Of a DNA stretch of 42,423 nt, positions 30,735-40,628 are shown in pieces. Both the position numbers and the translations under genes were made by a program. Source of the DNA: Desulfovibrio sp. (GTDB lineage Bacteria > Desulfobacterota > Desulfovibrionia > Desulfovibrionales > Desulfovibrionaceae); contig JAITHT010000051.1 of the NCBI GenBank assembly GCA_031279825.1, forward strand, positions 1 through 42,423. Direction: 5' to 3'. Position 1 is the stretch's first letter, and every line of letters begins with the position of its first letter. A model generated the notes under the pieces. It was not told where the DNA came from. It saw only the letters and a program-made list of their open reading frames with translations, and did no database searches.

Positions 30735-33700
30735 ACAGGGACAGCGAAAAAAATGAAACGACCTCTTCGGGCGCCGCCCTTGTGGCCGGTATGGGAAGTT
30801 GTTACGCACTGGGCACCTTTACGGACAATTTTTACAAACAGGCGGCCGTTCTGCTGGCGGCGGGCACGCAGGCGGGTTCGATGCAAAGTGTCGCCACCGT
30901 GCTCTTTTCCCTGCCGTTCATCGTGTTTTCCGCCTGGGCCGGCTGGCTGGCCGACCGCATGGTCAAAAAGCACATCGTGGTAGCGGCTAAAAGTATGGAA
31001 CTGGCGGCTATGGCCGTCGGCGGCTTCATGCTGGTGCAAGGGAACTGGGCGGGCATCCTGGCCGTGATTTTTTGTATGGGCGCTCAATCCACCATGTTCA
31101 GCCCGGCACTCAACGGCTCCATTCCGGAAAGCTTTCCGGCCGCGCGGGTCCCCCGGGTGAACGCTTTGATCAAATCGGCGTCAACCGGGGCCGTTCTGGC
31201 CGGCATGGCCCTGGCCGGGGTCTTTCTCGATCTTACTCCCGAGCATTTGGGGGGCTTTCTCTCTTTTTACGATCCGTCCGCGGATGCGGGCGATCCCTCC
31301 TCCGTTCCCGTTTACGGCCGGATCATCGCTTCCATCTTTATCGTCGGCATCGCCGTTCTCGGCCTGTTGACGGCCTTCAGCCTGCGCAGACCGCCCGAGA
31401 ACGCCGCCAAAAAAGTTTCCCCGCCCTTTCCCTGGAGCGGTCCGCTGGATTCCGTGCGCCACGCCCTGGAATGCCGCGGCGATCCTTCCCTGTTCCTGGT
31501 TTTGCTGGCGGAAGCGTGGTTTTACGGCATCGCGGCCGTGGCCGTCATCAGCATAGCCAATCTTGCCGTTGGTCTCGGTTACGGGAACACCGTCGCCGGC
31601 ATGATCACGGCCGTTCTGATGATCGGCATCGCCGCCGGCTCTTTGATTGCCGGCAAAAAACACGCGGAAAGCTGGCGGGGGCTTCTGCTGCCCTCGGCTA
31701 TGGGCGTGGGGATTTTCCTGGCCTTGACCGGCCTTGCGCCTTATATGCCCGTCTCCGTGGACCTGTGGAACCTCAATCCGCAACTGTGCTGGATTTTCGC
31801 CTGCCAGGCCCTGTGCGGGTTATGCGGCGGCATCTACCTCATCCCCCTGGCAAGCTATATCCAGGTACGACCGGCCGCCCATGAAAAAGGCCGTGTTCTG
31901 GGAGTCTCCAACTTCATGAGTTTCTCGGCCATGGCCCTGTTCGGCGCGGCATTTTACTGCATCAGCGCGCTGCCCCCGCCTCTGACCTTTGCCGTCTACG
32001 GGCTGTCCACCCTGGCGGTCGCCCGGTTTTTCGCCCGCAATCGCCTGCGTCGCCTGCAAGGCGCGAGTATGAGAGAGGCCGCTTCCTCTCCTCTGGCATG
32101 GCTGCTGCGCGGCCTGCTGGCTTTACGCTATACCGTGACGGAACGCGGACTGGAGGCCATCGCCGTTACGCACGATTCCCGACATCCCGAATCCACCGCC
32201 GACTCCACAGGAAATTCCGACAAAGCCTCCGTTCCCGGCATCCTTTTTCTCCCCAACCATCCGGCCTTGGTTGATCCCGTCATCCTCTATTCCCGCCTGG
32301 CCGGGCTCAAGCCCCGCCCCCTGGCCGACCAACGCCGGATGCGCGGTTTTTTGCCGGGTCTGGCGGCCAGATTTCTCCAGGTCATCATCATACCGGATCT
32401 GCAAAAAGAGGGTAAAGCCGGGGCCGCCGAGGCCGCCGCTTCCCTTGAGAGCGTTATCGCCGCCCTCCGGCAGGGGGACAACGTGCTGCTGTATCCGTCC
32501 GGACGAATATATCGCTCCGCCCGGGAATCCCTGGGAGCCAACTCGGCCGTCAGCCGTATTCTGGCCGCAATACCCGATGTGCGGGTCGTCCTCGCGCGCA
32601 CCTCCGGACTTTGGGGAAGTTCTTTCAGCCATGCCGCGGGGACGGCGCCGGACTTCACCCGCCAATTGTTGCGCGGCCTGATGACCATTCTGTCCAATCT
32701 CATGTTTTTCACCCCGCGCAGAGCTGTCGCCCTCGAATTCGCCGAACCCGGCGATCTGCCTCGGGACGGCGACAAAATGCGGCTGAACAGCTACCTGGAA
32801 GCCTTTTACAACCGGGAGGAACTCCCGGCCGTGGCCGTGCCCCGCCGGTTTTGGCAAGATGCCGCTCCCCTGCCCGCGCCCGATCAAGCCCGCGCGTCCA
32901 CCCCTTCTCCTGCCGCCGTTCCTGACGATGTGCGCCGGACGGTATACCGCCTGATCCGGGAATGCTCCGATCTTCCCCGGGATCAGCCACTCTCGGGGGA
33001 AGATTCCCTGACTGCGGATGCGCACATGGACAGCCTTGCCCTGGCCGAACTGGCCGCGGCCCTGGAATGCGAATTCGGCCGCCCCGTGCCAAACCTGGAA
33101 TCCCTTGTCACTGTGGAGGACTGCCTGCTCGCGGCCATGGGCGAGTCGCGCGCCGGGGATGCCGGCGGCGCGGAAAACGCCGTTCCGGCCGCATGGTTCG
33201 CTCCGGCTGATTCGTCGGAAGCCTCCCGTCCCCTTGTTCCGGTGAAGACGGCGAACACCGTTGTCGAAGCCTTTCTCGCTCTGGCGCGGCAATATCCCTC
33301 CTTCCCCATGCTGGCGGATCGCGCGGGGCAACGCTCCCGCCGCCAGGTTCTTGTCGGAGTCCTTGCCCTCTCCCGCCGCTTTCGCCGGTTGCCTGAAAAA
33401 CGTCTGGGCATCATGCTGCCCGCCGTCCCCGCGGCCGTGATCGTCTGGCTGGCCGCCTTTCTGGCCGGCAAGGAACCGGTTATGCTTAACTGGACCGTGG
33501 GGCCGCGCAATATGCGCCACTGCATCGCCGCTACCGGCATCCGTCGGGCCCTGACCTCCTCGCTGCTCCTGGATCAGCTCCGCCGCACCGGCAATCCCAT
33601 CGCGGACACGGATGTGGAATGGCTCCCCGTCGAAAATCTGGCCGCCGGGCTGAGTCTTTGGAACAAATCGGCGGCGGCGGCGCGGGCCGCCCTGCACTGC

Positions 33701-34840
33701 CTCGGCCTGTTTCCCATCCGCGCGCGCCATACTTCGGACATCGCGGCCGTTCTTTTCACGTCCGGTTCCGAATCCAATCCCAAGGCCGTTCCCCTCAGCC
33801 ACCGCAACATCATGGCCAACGCCGGCGACATTCTTGCCGTTCTGCGGGTGCGGGGCCGGGATTGCCTGCTGGCCATGCTGCCGCCGTTCCATTCCTTCGG
33901 TCTTATGGCGGGGCTGGCGTTGCCCGCCATCGCCGGCCTGCGCGCGGTCTATCATCCCAACCCCACGGAGAGCCTGCCGCTGCTCGATCTCGCGCGTCGC
34001 TACAAAATAACCCTTCTCGGCGCCACGCCGACCTTTCTTGACGCCATGATCAGCCGCGCCGGCAGCGCCGGTGATTTGGCATCTCTCCGCTTTGCCTTTG
34101 TCGGCGCGGAAAAATGCCCGGAACGGATTTACAAGGCCTTCGCGGCCTGCTGCCCGGACGCGGCCCTGTGCGAAGGCTACGGAATAACCGAATGCTCGCC
34201 CGTTATTTCCATCAACAGTCCGGACGACATCGTGCCCGGCAGTATCGGTTTTCCTCTTCCTTCCGTTCACACGGCGGTCGTTGTGGAAGAAGAAGACGCC
34301 CAGGGCCGCGTCGTTCCCCTGCGCCGCGCCCAAGCCGGCGAGGCGGGGATGCTCCTTGTGCGCGGCAAAAGCGTCTTTTCCGGCTATATCGGCGACGCTC
34401 CGGATCCCTTTGTCGGGTTTGAGGGCGAGCGATGGTACCGCACCGGAGATATTATCGCTCAGGACGCCTCGGGACGCCTTGTCTTCAAGGGCCGTCTCAA
34501 GCGCTTCGTCAAGCTTGGGGGAGAAATGCTCTCCCTGCCGCAAATGGAGGAAATTCTGCAAAACGCCCTTAAAAGCCGTCCCGATCTGCCTGAAGACGAT
34601 ACGCCCTTTATAGCCGTTGAAGCCGGGGCGGACAGCGAAGACGGCGGGCAGACCGAAATTTTCGCCTTTTCCACCCTACCCCTCGCCGTCCACGAGGTGA
34701 ACCGGATGTTCAGGGACGCCGGGCTTGCCTCCATTTACGCCGTCAAACGCGTTATCCGCGTGCCTGAAATCCCCCTTCTCGGCAGCGGTAAAACCGACTA
34801 CCGCGCATTGCAGGCGTTGGGGCGGCTTTCCACGGACTAA
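30731..34840 (+). CDS. Four-domain lysophospholipid transporter / acyltransferase / acyl carrier / acyl-ACP synthetase fusion (LplT-Aas type)
   Basis: 1369 residues. Residues about 15-435 are a 12-helix MFS transporter like LplT, the lysophospholipid flippase (SCYALGTFTDNFYKQAAVLL, MGAQSTMFSPALNGSIPE). About 495-690 is a PlsC acyltransferase with the NHPALVDP motif (N509) and LYPSGRIYRS near 588. About 730-795 resembles an acyl carrier protein, with MDSLALAEL placing the likely phosphopantetheine serine at 768. About 830-1369 is an AMP-forming acyl synthetase: FTSGSESNPKAVPLSHRN (near 1007), EGYGITECSPVIS (near 1147), WYRTGDI (near 1235) and LKRFVKLGGEMLSL. In E. coli LplT and Aas are separate, and Aas lacks its own ACP. 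Together they import, activate and reacylate lysophospholipid. GGGAGG precedes the ATG. Confidence 0.93.
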   Translation: MNRDSEKNETTSSGAALVAGMGSCYALGTFTDNFYKQAAVLLAAGTQAGSMQSVATVLFSLPFIVFSAWAGWLADRMVKKHIVVAAKSMELAAMAVGGFMLVQGNWAGILAVIFCMGAQSTMFSPALNGSIPESFPAARVPRVNALIKSASTGAVLAGMALAGVFLDLTPEHLGGFLSFYDPSADAGDPSSVPVYGRIIASIFIVGIAVLGLLTAFSLRRPPENAAKKVSPPFPWSGPLDSVRHALECRGDPSLFLVLLAEAWFYGIAAVAVISIANLAVGLGYGNTVAGMITAVLMIGIAAGSLIAGKKHAESWRGLLLPSAMGVGIFLALTGLAPYMPVSVDLWNLNPQLCWIFACQALCGLCGGIYLIPLASYIQVRPAAHEKGRVLGVSNFMSFSAMALFGAAFYCISALPPPLTFAVYGLSTLAVARFFARNRLRRLQGASMREAASSPLAWLLRGLLALRYTVTERGLEAIAVTHDSRHPESTADSTGNSDKASVPGILFLPNHPALVDPVILYSRLAGLKPRPLADQRRMRGFLPGLAARFLQVIIIPDLQKEGKAGAAEAAASLESVIAALRQGDNVLLYPSGRIYRSARESLGANSAVSRILAAIPDVRVVLARTSGLWGSSFSHAAGTAPDFTRQLLRGLMTILSNLMFFTPRRAVALEFAEPGDLPRDGDKMRLNSYLEAFYNREELPAVAVPRRFWQDAAPLPAPDQARASTPSPAAVPDDVRRTVYRLIRECSDLPRDQPLSGEDSLTADAHMDSLALAELAAALECEFGRPVPNLESLVTVEDCLLAAMGESRAGDAGGAENAVPAAWFAPADSSEASRPLVPVKTANTVVEAFLALARQYPSFPMLADRAGQRSRRQVLVGVLALSRRFRRLPEKRLGIMLPAVPAAVIVWLAAFLAGKEPVMLNWTVGPRNMRHCIAATGIRRALTSSLLLDQLRRTGNPIADTDVEWLPVENLAAGLSLWNKSAAAARAALHCLGLFPIRARHTSDIAAVLFTSGSESNPKAVPLSHRNIMANAGDILAVLRVRGRDCLLAMLPPFHSFGLMAGLALPAIAGLRAVYHPNPTESLPLLDLARRYKITLLGATPTFLDAMISRAGSAGDLASLRFAFVGAEKCPERIYKAFAACCPDAALCEGYGITECSPVISINSPDDIVPGSIGFPLPSVHTAVVVEEEDAQGRVVPLRRAQAGEAGMLLVRGKSVFSGYIGDAPDPFVGFEGERWYRTGDIIAQDASGRLVFKGRLKRFVKLGGEMLSLPQMEEILQNALKSRPDLPEDDTPFIAVEAGADSEDGGQTEIFAFSTLPLAVHEVNRMFRDAGLASIYAVKRVIRVPEIPLLGSGKTDYRALQALGRLSTD

Positions 34841-34951
34841 CGCGAAATTCCGCTTTGCCGCCCGCCCCGTCTATGCTATTTTCGCACCGAACGCAGGGGA
34901 GTATGGCGTGTCGGCAATACATTTACTGCCTGTCAAAATCAAAGGAATCCC

Positions 34952-36226
34952 ATGAGCCAGCTTAAAGACATGTACCGCACCGTCGTCCGGGACGCCTTTC
35001 CGGAAACGATAGGCGTTGATTTCGGCGCCGCCCGCCTCGTTTACCGCCGCCGCGTCTGGGATATCGGCGGAGAGAAAAAAGGGCTGCGTTACGGCGAAAA
35101 TCCCGATCAACCCGCGGCCATGTATGAACTGGCCGAGGGAGAACCGAGCGTCGGCGGCATAACGTACAAAGGCGCCGGTCGGGGTCTGGTTTCGGCGCTG
35201 CGCGAAAAACACATGATCCAGGCGGGCAAGCACCCCGGCAAGACCAACCTGACCGATGTGGATAACGGTATTAACATTCTGCAGTATTTGACCCAAAGAC
35301 CGGCGGCCCTTATTCTCAAACACAATAATCCCTGCGGCGCGGCCTGGTCCGACCGCGGCATCGCCGACGCTCTGGACAAAGCCTACTGGGGGGACCGTAT
35401 CGCCGCCTTCGGCGGGGCCGTGGCGCTCAACAGACCCGTGGACAAAGCCGCGGCCGAAAGAATTGATTCCGCCTATTTTGAAGTGCTGGCCGCGCCGGAT
35501 TTTGAGGAAGGCACGCTGGACATCCTGACAAAAAAGAAAAACCTGCGCATCGTGCACATTCCCGGACTGGCGGCATTGGAAACTTTCGCCGGACTGCCTT
35601 TTCTTGATATCACTTCCCTGAGCGACGGCGGCCTGATTCTCCAGCAATCCTTCGTGAACCGCATACGCGCCGTCGAAGATTTTATTCCCGCCACAGCGGA
35701 AAAAGACGGGATCATGGTCAGCGCGAGAAAACCCACGGCGGGGGAGGCCGACGATCTTCTGTTCGCCTGGGCGGTGGAGTCCGGCGTCAGTTCCAATTCG
35801 GTCATTTTCGCCAGGAACGGAGCAACCGTGGCCATCGGCACGGGTGAACAGGATCGGGTGGGGTGCGTGGAAGTGGCCGTGCACAAAGCCTATGTCAAAT
35901 ATAAAGACATGCTGGTCCACAAAGCCTCCGGCCTTTCCCTGTATGAAGTCGAAGCCAGGGGCGAAAGCGACGCTTCCATGAAAGAGCTCCTCGAGCAGGC
36001 GAATGCCCAGACATCAGCCCGCCGCGGCGGGCTGGCGGGATCCGTGCTGGTCTCCGACGGATTCTTCCCTTTCCGCGACGGAGTGGACGCGGCCATGCGC
36101 CACGGCATCACGGCCATTGCCCAACCCGGCGGTTCCCTGCGCGATCATGAAGTCATCATGGCCGTCAATGAGAGCACGCCGCAAGTGGCCATGGTATTTA
36201 CCGGACAGCGTTCATTCAGGCACTGA
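34952..36226 (+). CDS. purH: AICAR transformylase (stand-alone PurH C-terminal domain)
   Basis: 424 residues. Transfers a formyl group from 10-formyl-THF to AICAR in purine synthesis. Seen: LRYGENPDQPAAMYEL, the catalytic LILKHNNPCGAA (K123, H124), SNSVIFARNGATVAIGTGEQ and the C-terminal DGFFPFRDGVDAAMRHGIT followed by QPGGSLRDHEVI. The N-terminal IMP cyclohydrolase domain of usual bifunctional PurH is absent, and the protein begins directly with the transformylase, so ring closure must be done by another protein. AAAGGAAT precedes the ATG. The RNB gene follows by six bases. Confidence 0.93.
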   Translation: MSQLKDMYRTVVRDAFPETIGVDFGAARLVYRRRVWDIGGEKKGLRYGENPDQPAAMYELAEGEPSVGGITYKGAGRGLVSALREKHMIQAGKHPGKTNLTDVDNGINILQYLTQRPAALILKHNNPCGAAWSDRGIADALDKAYWGDRIAAFGGAVALNRPVDKAAAERIDSAYFEVLAAPDFEEGTLDILTKKKNLRIVHIPGLAALETFAGLPFLDITSLSDGGLILQQSFVNRIRAVEDFIPATAEKDGIMVSARKPTAGEADDLLFAWAVESGVSSNSVIFARNGATVAIGTGEQDRVGCVEVAVHKAYVKYKDMLVHKASGLSLYEVEARGESDASMKELLEQANAQTSARRGGLAGSVLVSDGFFPFRDGVDAAMRHGITAIAQPGGSLRDHEVIMAVNESTPQVAMVFTGQRSFRH

Positions 36227-36231
36227 GGCCG

Positions 36232-38430
36232 ATGATCGCCGACAAAGTCGAATACCCGGGCCCCGGATGCCTGGTTGAGTTCATGCAAGGCAACAGTCCC
36301 GTGCAGGCCCTGGTGATTGAGGAACAGAACGGTCGTTTGCGCCTCTATGCCGTCAACCGGCGTGAAAACAGCTTGCCTTTGGCCCGTCTGCTGCCGTGGT
36401 CCGGCCCGTCCGTGGGCGTCGGTCTTTCCCGTCTGCGCATGGACGAAATCCTCGAGACTCATCAAAAACGGCGCGCCGCTCTGGCTGCGGAACTCTCCCC
36501 CCTGGATCTTTGGAAACTGGCGCAGGGAGAGTTGGAGACCGCTTCGGCCGAATGGCTGGCCGGCCTTGTCTGGGATCAACCGGATATTGACCGGGAAGCG
36601 GCTTTGGGCCATGCGCTGCTGGCGACAAAGACCCATTTTCGTTTTTCTCCGCCGAATTTTGAAATTTTTTCCGAAGCCGTGGTGGAAAGCCGCCTGCGTG
36701 AGGCGCAAGCCGCGCGCGAGCGGGAGCTTTTCGTCCGAACGGCCTCCCGGTTTTTCCAGCGTCTCTGGGATGCCCACTGCCGCAAACTCCCGCCCCCGCT
36801 TCCCTCGGAAGTGCCGGAAGCGCCGATAGCGGAACAATGCCGTGCGTTGATCTTCAGCCGCTTGCGCGATCCGGATACGACAGACGACGCCTCCTTATGG
36901 AACCCGCTGATCAAAGGCCTGCCCGAATCGCCGCATTTGCCGCTATATCTGGCTATTGCCTGGGGTCTGGCGCCGGAGCATTACAATTTCTGGCTGGATC
37001 GCATCGGTTTCGAAAGCGGCGTCGCCTGGGCCGATATCTGGTGGGAGGATCGCGTCCTGGTGCGGGAAAAATACGCGGCCCTTATGGATGAACTGCAAGG
37101 ACCCCGGAATATCGCCCCTTTCGGGCATGCCTGCGGGAAGGGGCAAGAGCCGCCTGATCCGGAAAATACGCCTTACGCGGACACGGCGGGCCGCCTCTTT
37201 GTCAGTATCGACCCGGCTGACGCCCAGGATCGGGACGATGCCTTTTATGTGGAAAAAATACCGGACGGCGCGTTTATCGCCCATATCGCCCTCGCCTGTC
37301 CCGCCGCCGCATGGATATTCGGCAACGGTCTGGACAAAGCCGTGCTGCGGCGCGGGGCGAGCCTCTATCTGCCGGAAGGCGACGAACACATGCTCCCCGC
37401 GGATGTCGGCTATTCCCTGTTCAGCCTGGATGCGGACCGCCTTCGCCCGTGCCTGATGCTGTCCGTGTATCTTACCGCCGACGGCGATGCGAAGGACGTC
37501 TCGCCTCGTCTTGAGCTTGTGCGCGTATGCGACAATCTGGATCCGGAAAGCTGCGAGGCCATTCTGCATCAGGGAGAGCCCCCGGCGCAATGCCTCGCCC
37601 CGGACACGGCGCAAGCCGAAAAACACGGCGTCATGCTGCGTGCGGCCTTTGAACTTGCCCTCCTGCTCCAGGAACGGCGCGTTGCCGCCGGCGCCGTCAT
37701 TACCGAGCGGCCTACTCCAAACATATCGCTGCGGCGAGAAGACGGGGATGTCCAGGTGCATATGGCCGAGAGCCCCCCGGCCAACCGGATGCATGTGCTG
37801 GTGGGTGAACTGATGGTGCTGGCCAACAGCATGCTGGCGACCTGGGCCAGGGATCGGGATATTCCCCTTTTGTACCGGACCCAGGACGTGGCGCTGCCGC
37901 GCGAGTTCGCCGGCGTGTGGACGGAGGCGCAGGATATCGCCCGGGTGGTGCGCTCCCTGCCCCCGTCATCCCTGAAAAGCTCGCCGCGGCGGCACTCCGG
38001 CCTTGCCCTCGCCGCTTACGCCACGCTGTCCTCTCCCCTCCGGCGCTATGTGGATCTGCTGAATCAGGGACAGGTGATCGCTTTTTTGCGGAATAATGCT
38101 CCGCGTCTGGATATGGCGGCCCTGGACAAGTTGTTGCCCGCGGTTTCGGCACGACTCAATGCCGCCGTTCAGGTGCAGCGCTCCCGGCCGCGCTACTGGA
38201 AACTCTTGTATTTCCGCCAGCAGGGAGATAAGAAATGGTGGGACGCGATTATCGTTGAGGAAAACGAAGGATTCGTCACTGTCGCCCTGCCGTGGGCGCA
38301 GCTTACGATCCGGAGCAAACGGCGCCAGTTTGACGAAAAAATCCATGTCGGCATGCGCGTACAGGTGCGTGTCGGTAAAATTCAGCCGCTGCTTAACGAG
38401 ATCCAGGTGCTTGAAGTCAGGGAGGAATGA
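36232..38430 (+). CDS. RNB-domain exoribonuclease (RNase II/R superfamily)
   Basis: 732 residues. The RNB catalytic core spans about 310-620, with VSIDPADAQDRDDAFYVEKI near residue 324 (metal-binding aspartates at 327, 333, 335 and 336) and ATLSSPLRRYVDLLNQGQVI, the region that in RNase II helps bind RNA. The N-terminal 200 residues are helical and do not show the usual cold-shock domains of RNase R. The C-terminal 100 residues (DAIIVEENEGFVTVALPWAQ) look like a degenerate S1/OB fold. Such short RNB proteins degrade single-stranded RNA 3' to 5'. It is 5 bases from purH and is followed about 100 bases later by plsY. Confidence 0.88.
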   Translation: MIADKVEYPGPGCLVEFMQGNSPVQALVIEEQNGRLRLYAVNRRENSLPLARLLPWSGPSVGVGLSRLRMDEILETHQKRRAALAAELSPLDLWKLAQGELETASAEWLAGLVWDQPDIDREAALGHALLATKTHFRFSPPNFEIFSEAVVESRLREAQAARERELFVRTASRFFQRLWDAHCRKLPPPLPSEVPEAPIAEQCRALIFSRLRDPDTTDDASLWNPLIKGLPESPHLPLYLAIAWGLAPEHYNFWLDRIGFESGVAWADIWWEDRVLVREKYAALMDELQGPRNIAPFGHACGKGQEPPDPENTPYADTAGRLFVSIDPADAQDRDDAFYVEKIPDGAFIAHIALACPAAAWIFGNGLDKAVLRRGASLYLPEGDEHMLPADVGYSLFSLDADRLRPCLMLSVYLTADGDAKDVSPRLELVRVCDNLDPESCEAILHQGEPPAQCLAPDTAQAEKHGVMLRAAFELALLLQERRVAAGAVITERPTPNISLRREDGDVQVHMAESPPANRMHVLVGELMVLANSMLATWARDRDIPLLYRTQDVALPREFAGVWTEAQDIARVVRSLPPSSLKSSPRRHSGLALAAYATLSSPLRRYVDLLNQGQVIAFLRNNAPRLDMAALDKLLPAVSARLNAAVQVQRSRPRYWKLLYFRQQGDKKWWDAIIVEENEGFVTVALPWAQLTIRSKRRQFDEKIHVGMRVQVRVGKIQPLLNEIQVLEVREE

Positions 38431-38531
38431 CCCGTTTTTGTTGGAAAGGGCGGGGCAGGCGATGCTTCGCGACGGACGCGACGCGAGTGACCGGGAGACA
38501 GCCTCGCAATGCTGTACGCAAGGAGAGGGGA

Positions 38532-39131
38532 ATGACGTATTTTTTTTCCGCGCTTTTTGCCTCGGCCGCGGCTTTTACGCTGGGTTCGATACCCTTCGGG
38601 CTGCTCATCGGCAAGATTTTCTGCGGCATAGATCCCCGTAGCGCCGGCAGCGGCAACGTAGGCGCCACCAATGTCGCCCGCCTGTGCGGGACGGTCTGGG
38701 GGGCGCTCACCCTGCTCTGTGACGTGCTCAAAGGCTTGCTGCCGATCTTCCTCTACGCCTCGTTCAGCGGCACATCGGACTCCTTTGTGTATTGTCTGGG
38801 GCTGGCGTCCATCTGTGGACACGTGTATTCTCTTTTTCTCGGCGGCAAAGGCGGCAAAGGCGTCGCTACCACTGTGGGCGTTTTTCTGGCCTTCGCGCCC
38901 GTTCAGCTTGCCGTCGCCGGATTGGCATGCCTTGCCGTGATCTGGCGCAGCGGTTTCGTATCCGCCGGTTCTATAACCCTGGTAGCGCTGATGCCCCTGA
39001 TCTTTCTTTGCAGCGGCCGCTGGACGGACGCCCTCTTCTCCTTGCTCGTGGCCGCCTTGATCCTGCATACCCACAGGGAAAACATCCGGCGACTCATACG
39101 CGGCGAGGAAAAATCCTGGCTGAAACGCTGA
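38532..39131 (+). CDS. plsY: Acyl-phosphate:glycerol-3-phosphate acyltransferase
   Basis: 199 residues with about five membrane helices. Makes lysophosphatidic acid from acyl-phosphate and glycerol 3-phosphate, the first step of phospholipid synthesis. Conserved loops: SIPFGLLIGK, GSGNVGATNVAR (39-50), GHVYSLFLGGKGGKGVATT. The start at 38532 follows AGGAGAGGGG. Its plsX partner is not in the window. Confidence 0.95.
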   Translation: MTYFFSALFASAAAFTLGSIPFGLLIGKIFCGIDPRSAGSGNVGATNVARLCGTVWGALTLLCDVLKGLLPIFLYASFSGTSDSFVYCLGLASICGHVYSLFLGGKGGKGVATTVGVFLAFAPVQLAVAGLACLAVIWRSGFVSAGSITLVALMPLIFLCSGRWTDALFSLLVAALILHTHRENIRRLIRGEEKSWLKR

Positions 39132-39176
39132 CGTTTCGCCGGCGTTGCCGAAACATTCGCTATAACAGGAGTGTAG

Positions 39177-40628
39177 ATGTCTTCTTCAACAGGCTTCCCC
39201 CTCTACCGGGGAGATATGCGGTACAGGTGCCTCGGCTGCGGAAAAAACCACGGTATCGACGAACTGCTTTACACCTGCCCGGACTGCGGCGAGGTGCTGC
39301 TGCTGGAAGACGCGTCTTTCGACAGTCTCAAAAAAACGCCGGGGAAACAATGGCGCGCGATTTTTGACGCCAGGGCCGCCGACAAAACACCCGCCCTGCG
39401 CGGCATCTTCCGTTTTTACGAAGTAATGGCGCCTGTACTGGAAGAAGAAGACATCCTGTATCTCGGCGAAGGCAACACGCCGGTCATTGAAGCGGCACCG
39501 GCACTCCTGCGAAGCGTGGGCGCGCGTTTTGCCTTCAAAAACGACGGGCAAAACCCCAGCGCCTCGTTTAAGGACCGGGGCATGGCCTGCGCCTTCAGCT
39601 ATCTGAAAGCGCTGGTGCGCAGGCATCAGTGGACGGATGTGCTCACCGTGTGCGCATCCACGGGAGATACCTCCGCATCGGCGGCCCTTTACGCCGCTTA
39701 TGTGGGCGGCCCCATCAAATCGGTGGTGCTGCTGCCCTGCGGCAAAGTGACGCCGCAGCAGATCGCCCAGCCCCTGGGCAGCGGCGCTCTGGTGCTGGAA
39801 TTGCCGGGAGTGTTCGACGACTGCATGAAGGTGGTGGAAGTGCTTGCCGAACGCTACCGCGTGGCTCTGCTCAATTCCAAGAACAGCTGGCGCATCCTCG
39901 GCCAGGAAAGTTTTTCTTTCGAATTGGCCCAATGGCGGAATTGGGAGACCAAGCATCTTTGCGTCTTTGTCCCCATCGGCAACGCCGGTAACGTCACGGC
40001 TGTCATGCGCGGCTTTTTGAAACTTTATCATCTTGACATTATTGATAGTCTTCCCCGTTTGTTCGGGGTGCAGTCGCACCACGCCGATCCTGTCTACCGC
40101 TATTACGCTGCGCCGGAACACTCCCGGCGTTTCGAAGCGGTACGGGTTTCGCCGAGCGTGGCCCAGGCCGCCATGATCGGTAATCCGGTTTCCTTCCCCA
40201 GAGTAAAAAAACTGGCGGAAGAATACCGGGCTGTCGGCGGCGAACGGGCTTTTCAGGTCATACAGGTTACTGAGCAGGCGATTATGGACAGCATGCTGGA
40301 GGCCAACCGCCACGGGCATATCGCCTGTACCCAGGGAGGAGAATGCCTTGCCGGACTCAAGGAGGCCAAAGCCGCGGGATTGCTTGACGCCGCGGAATAC
40401 TGTGTGCTTGATTCCACGGCGCATGCCCTGAAGTTCATAGATTTTCAGAATATGTATTTCAGCGCGTCGCTGCCCGCCGTCTTCGGCATCGAGCCCGATC
40501 CGGCCCTGACGAACCGGCCGGGTCTGCTGCTTACCGCGGAGGAGCGTCAGGGCATGGATGAGAAAGAGTTCGTTCGGGAAGCCGCCGCCACAATGGCGCG
40601 CCTTCTGCGATTGGAAGCCAGAACGTAG
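39177..40628 (+). CDS. thrC: Threonine synthase
   Basis: 483 residues, PLP enzyme converting O-phosphohomoserine to threonine. Begins with a zinc-ribbon-like CxxC pair (C18, C21 and C34, C37: YRCLGCGK, YTCPDCGE), then the PLP lysine K132 in NPSASFKDRGM, VCASTGDTSASAALYAAYVG, LNSKNSWRILGQESFSFELA and PIGNAGNVTAVMRGF. AGGAG lies seven bases before the ATG. It ends at a TAG that abuts a family 2 repeat. Confidence 0.95.
   Translation: MSSSTGFPLYRGDMRYRCLGCGKNHGIDELLYTCPDCGEVLLLEDASFDSLKKTPGKQWRAIFDARAADKTPALRGIFRFYEVMAPVLEEEDILYLGEGNTPVIEAAPALLRSVGARFAFKNDGQNPSASFKDRGMACAFSYLKALVRRHQWTDVLTVCASTGDTSASAALYAAYVGGPIKSVVLLPCGKVTPQQIAQPLGSGALVLELPGVFDDCMKVVEVLAERYRVALLNSKNSWRILGQESFSFELAQWRNWETKHLCVFVPIGNAGNVTAVMRGFLKLYHLDIIDSLPRLFGVQSHHADPVYRYYAAPEHSRRFEAVRVSPSVAQAAMIGNPVSFPRVKKLAEEYRAVGGERAFQVIQVTEQAIMDSMLEANRHGHIACTQGGECLAGLKEAKAAGLLDAAEYCVLDSTAHALKFIDFQNMYFSASLPAVFGIEPDPALTNRPGLLLTAEERQGMDEKEFVREAAATMARLLRLEART

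Noticed and set aside
32123-34561. 812-residue minus-strand ORF
   Set aside because: Antisense to the LplT-Aas fusion. The protein has no recognisable motif, while the plus strand has full domain signatures.
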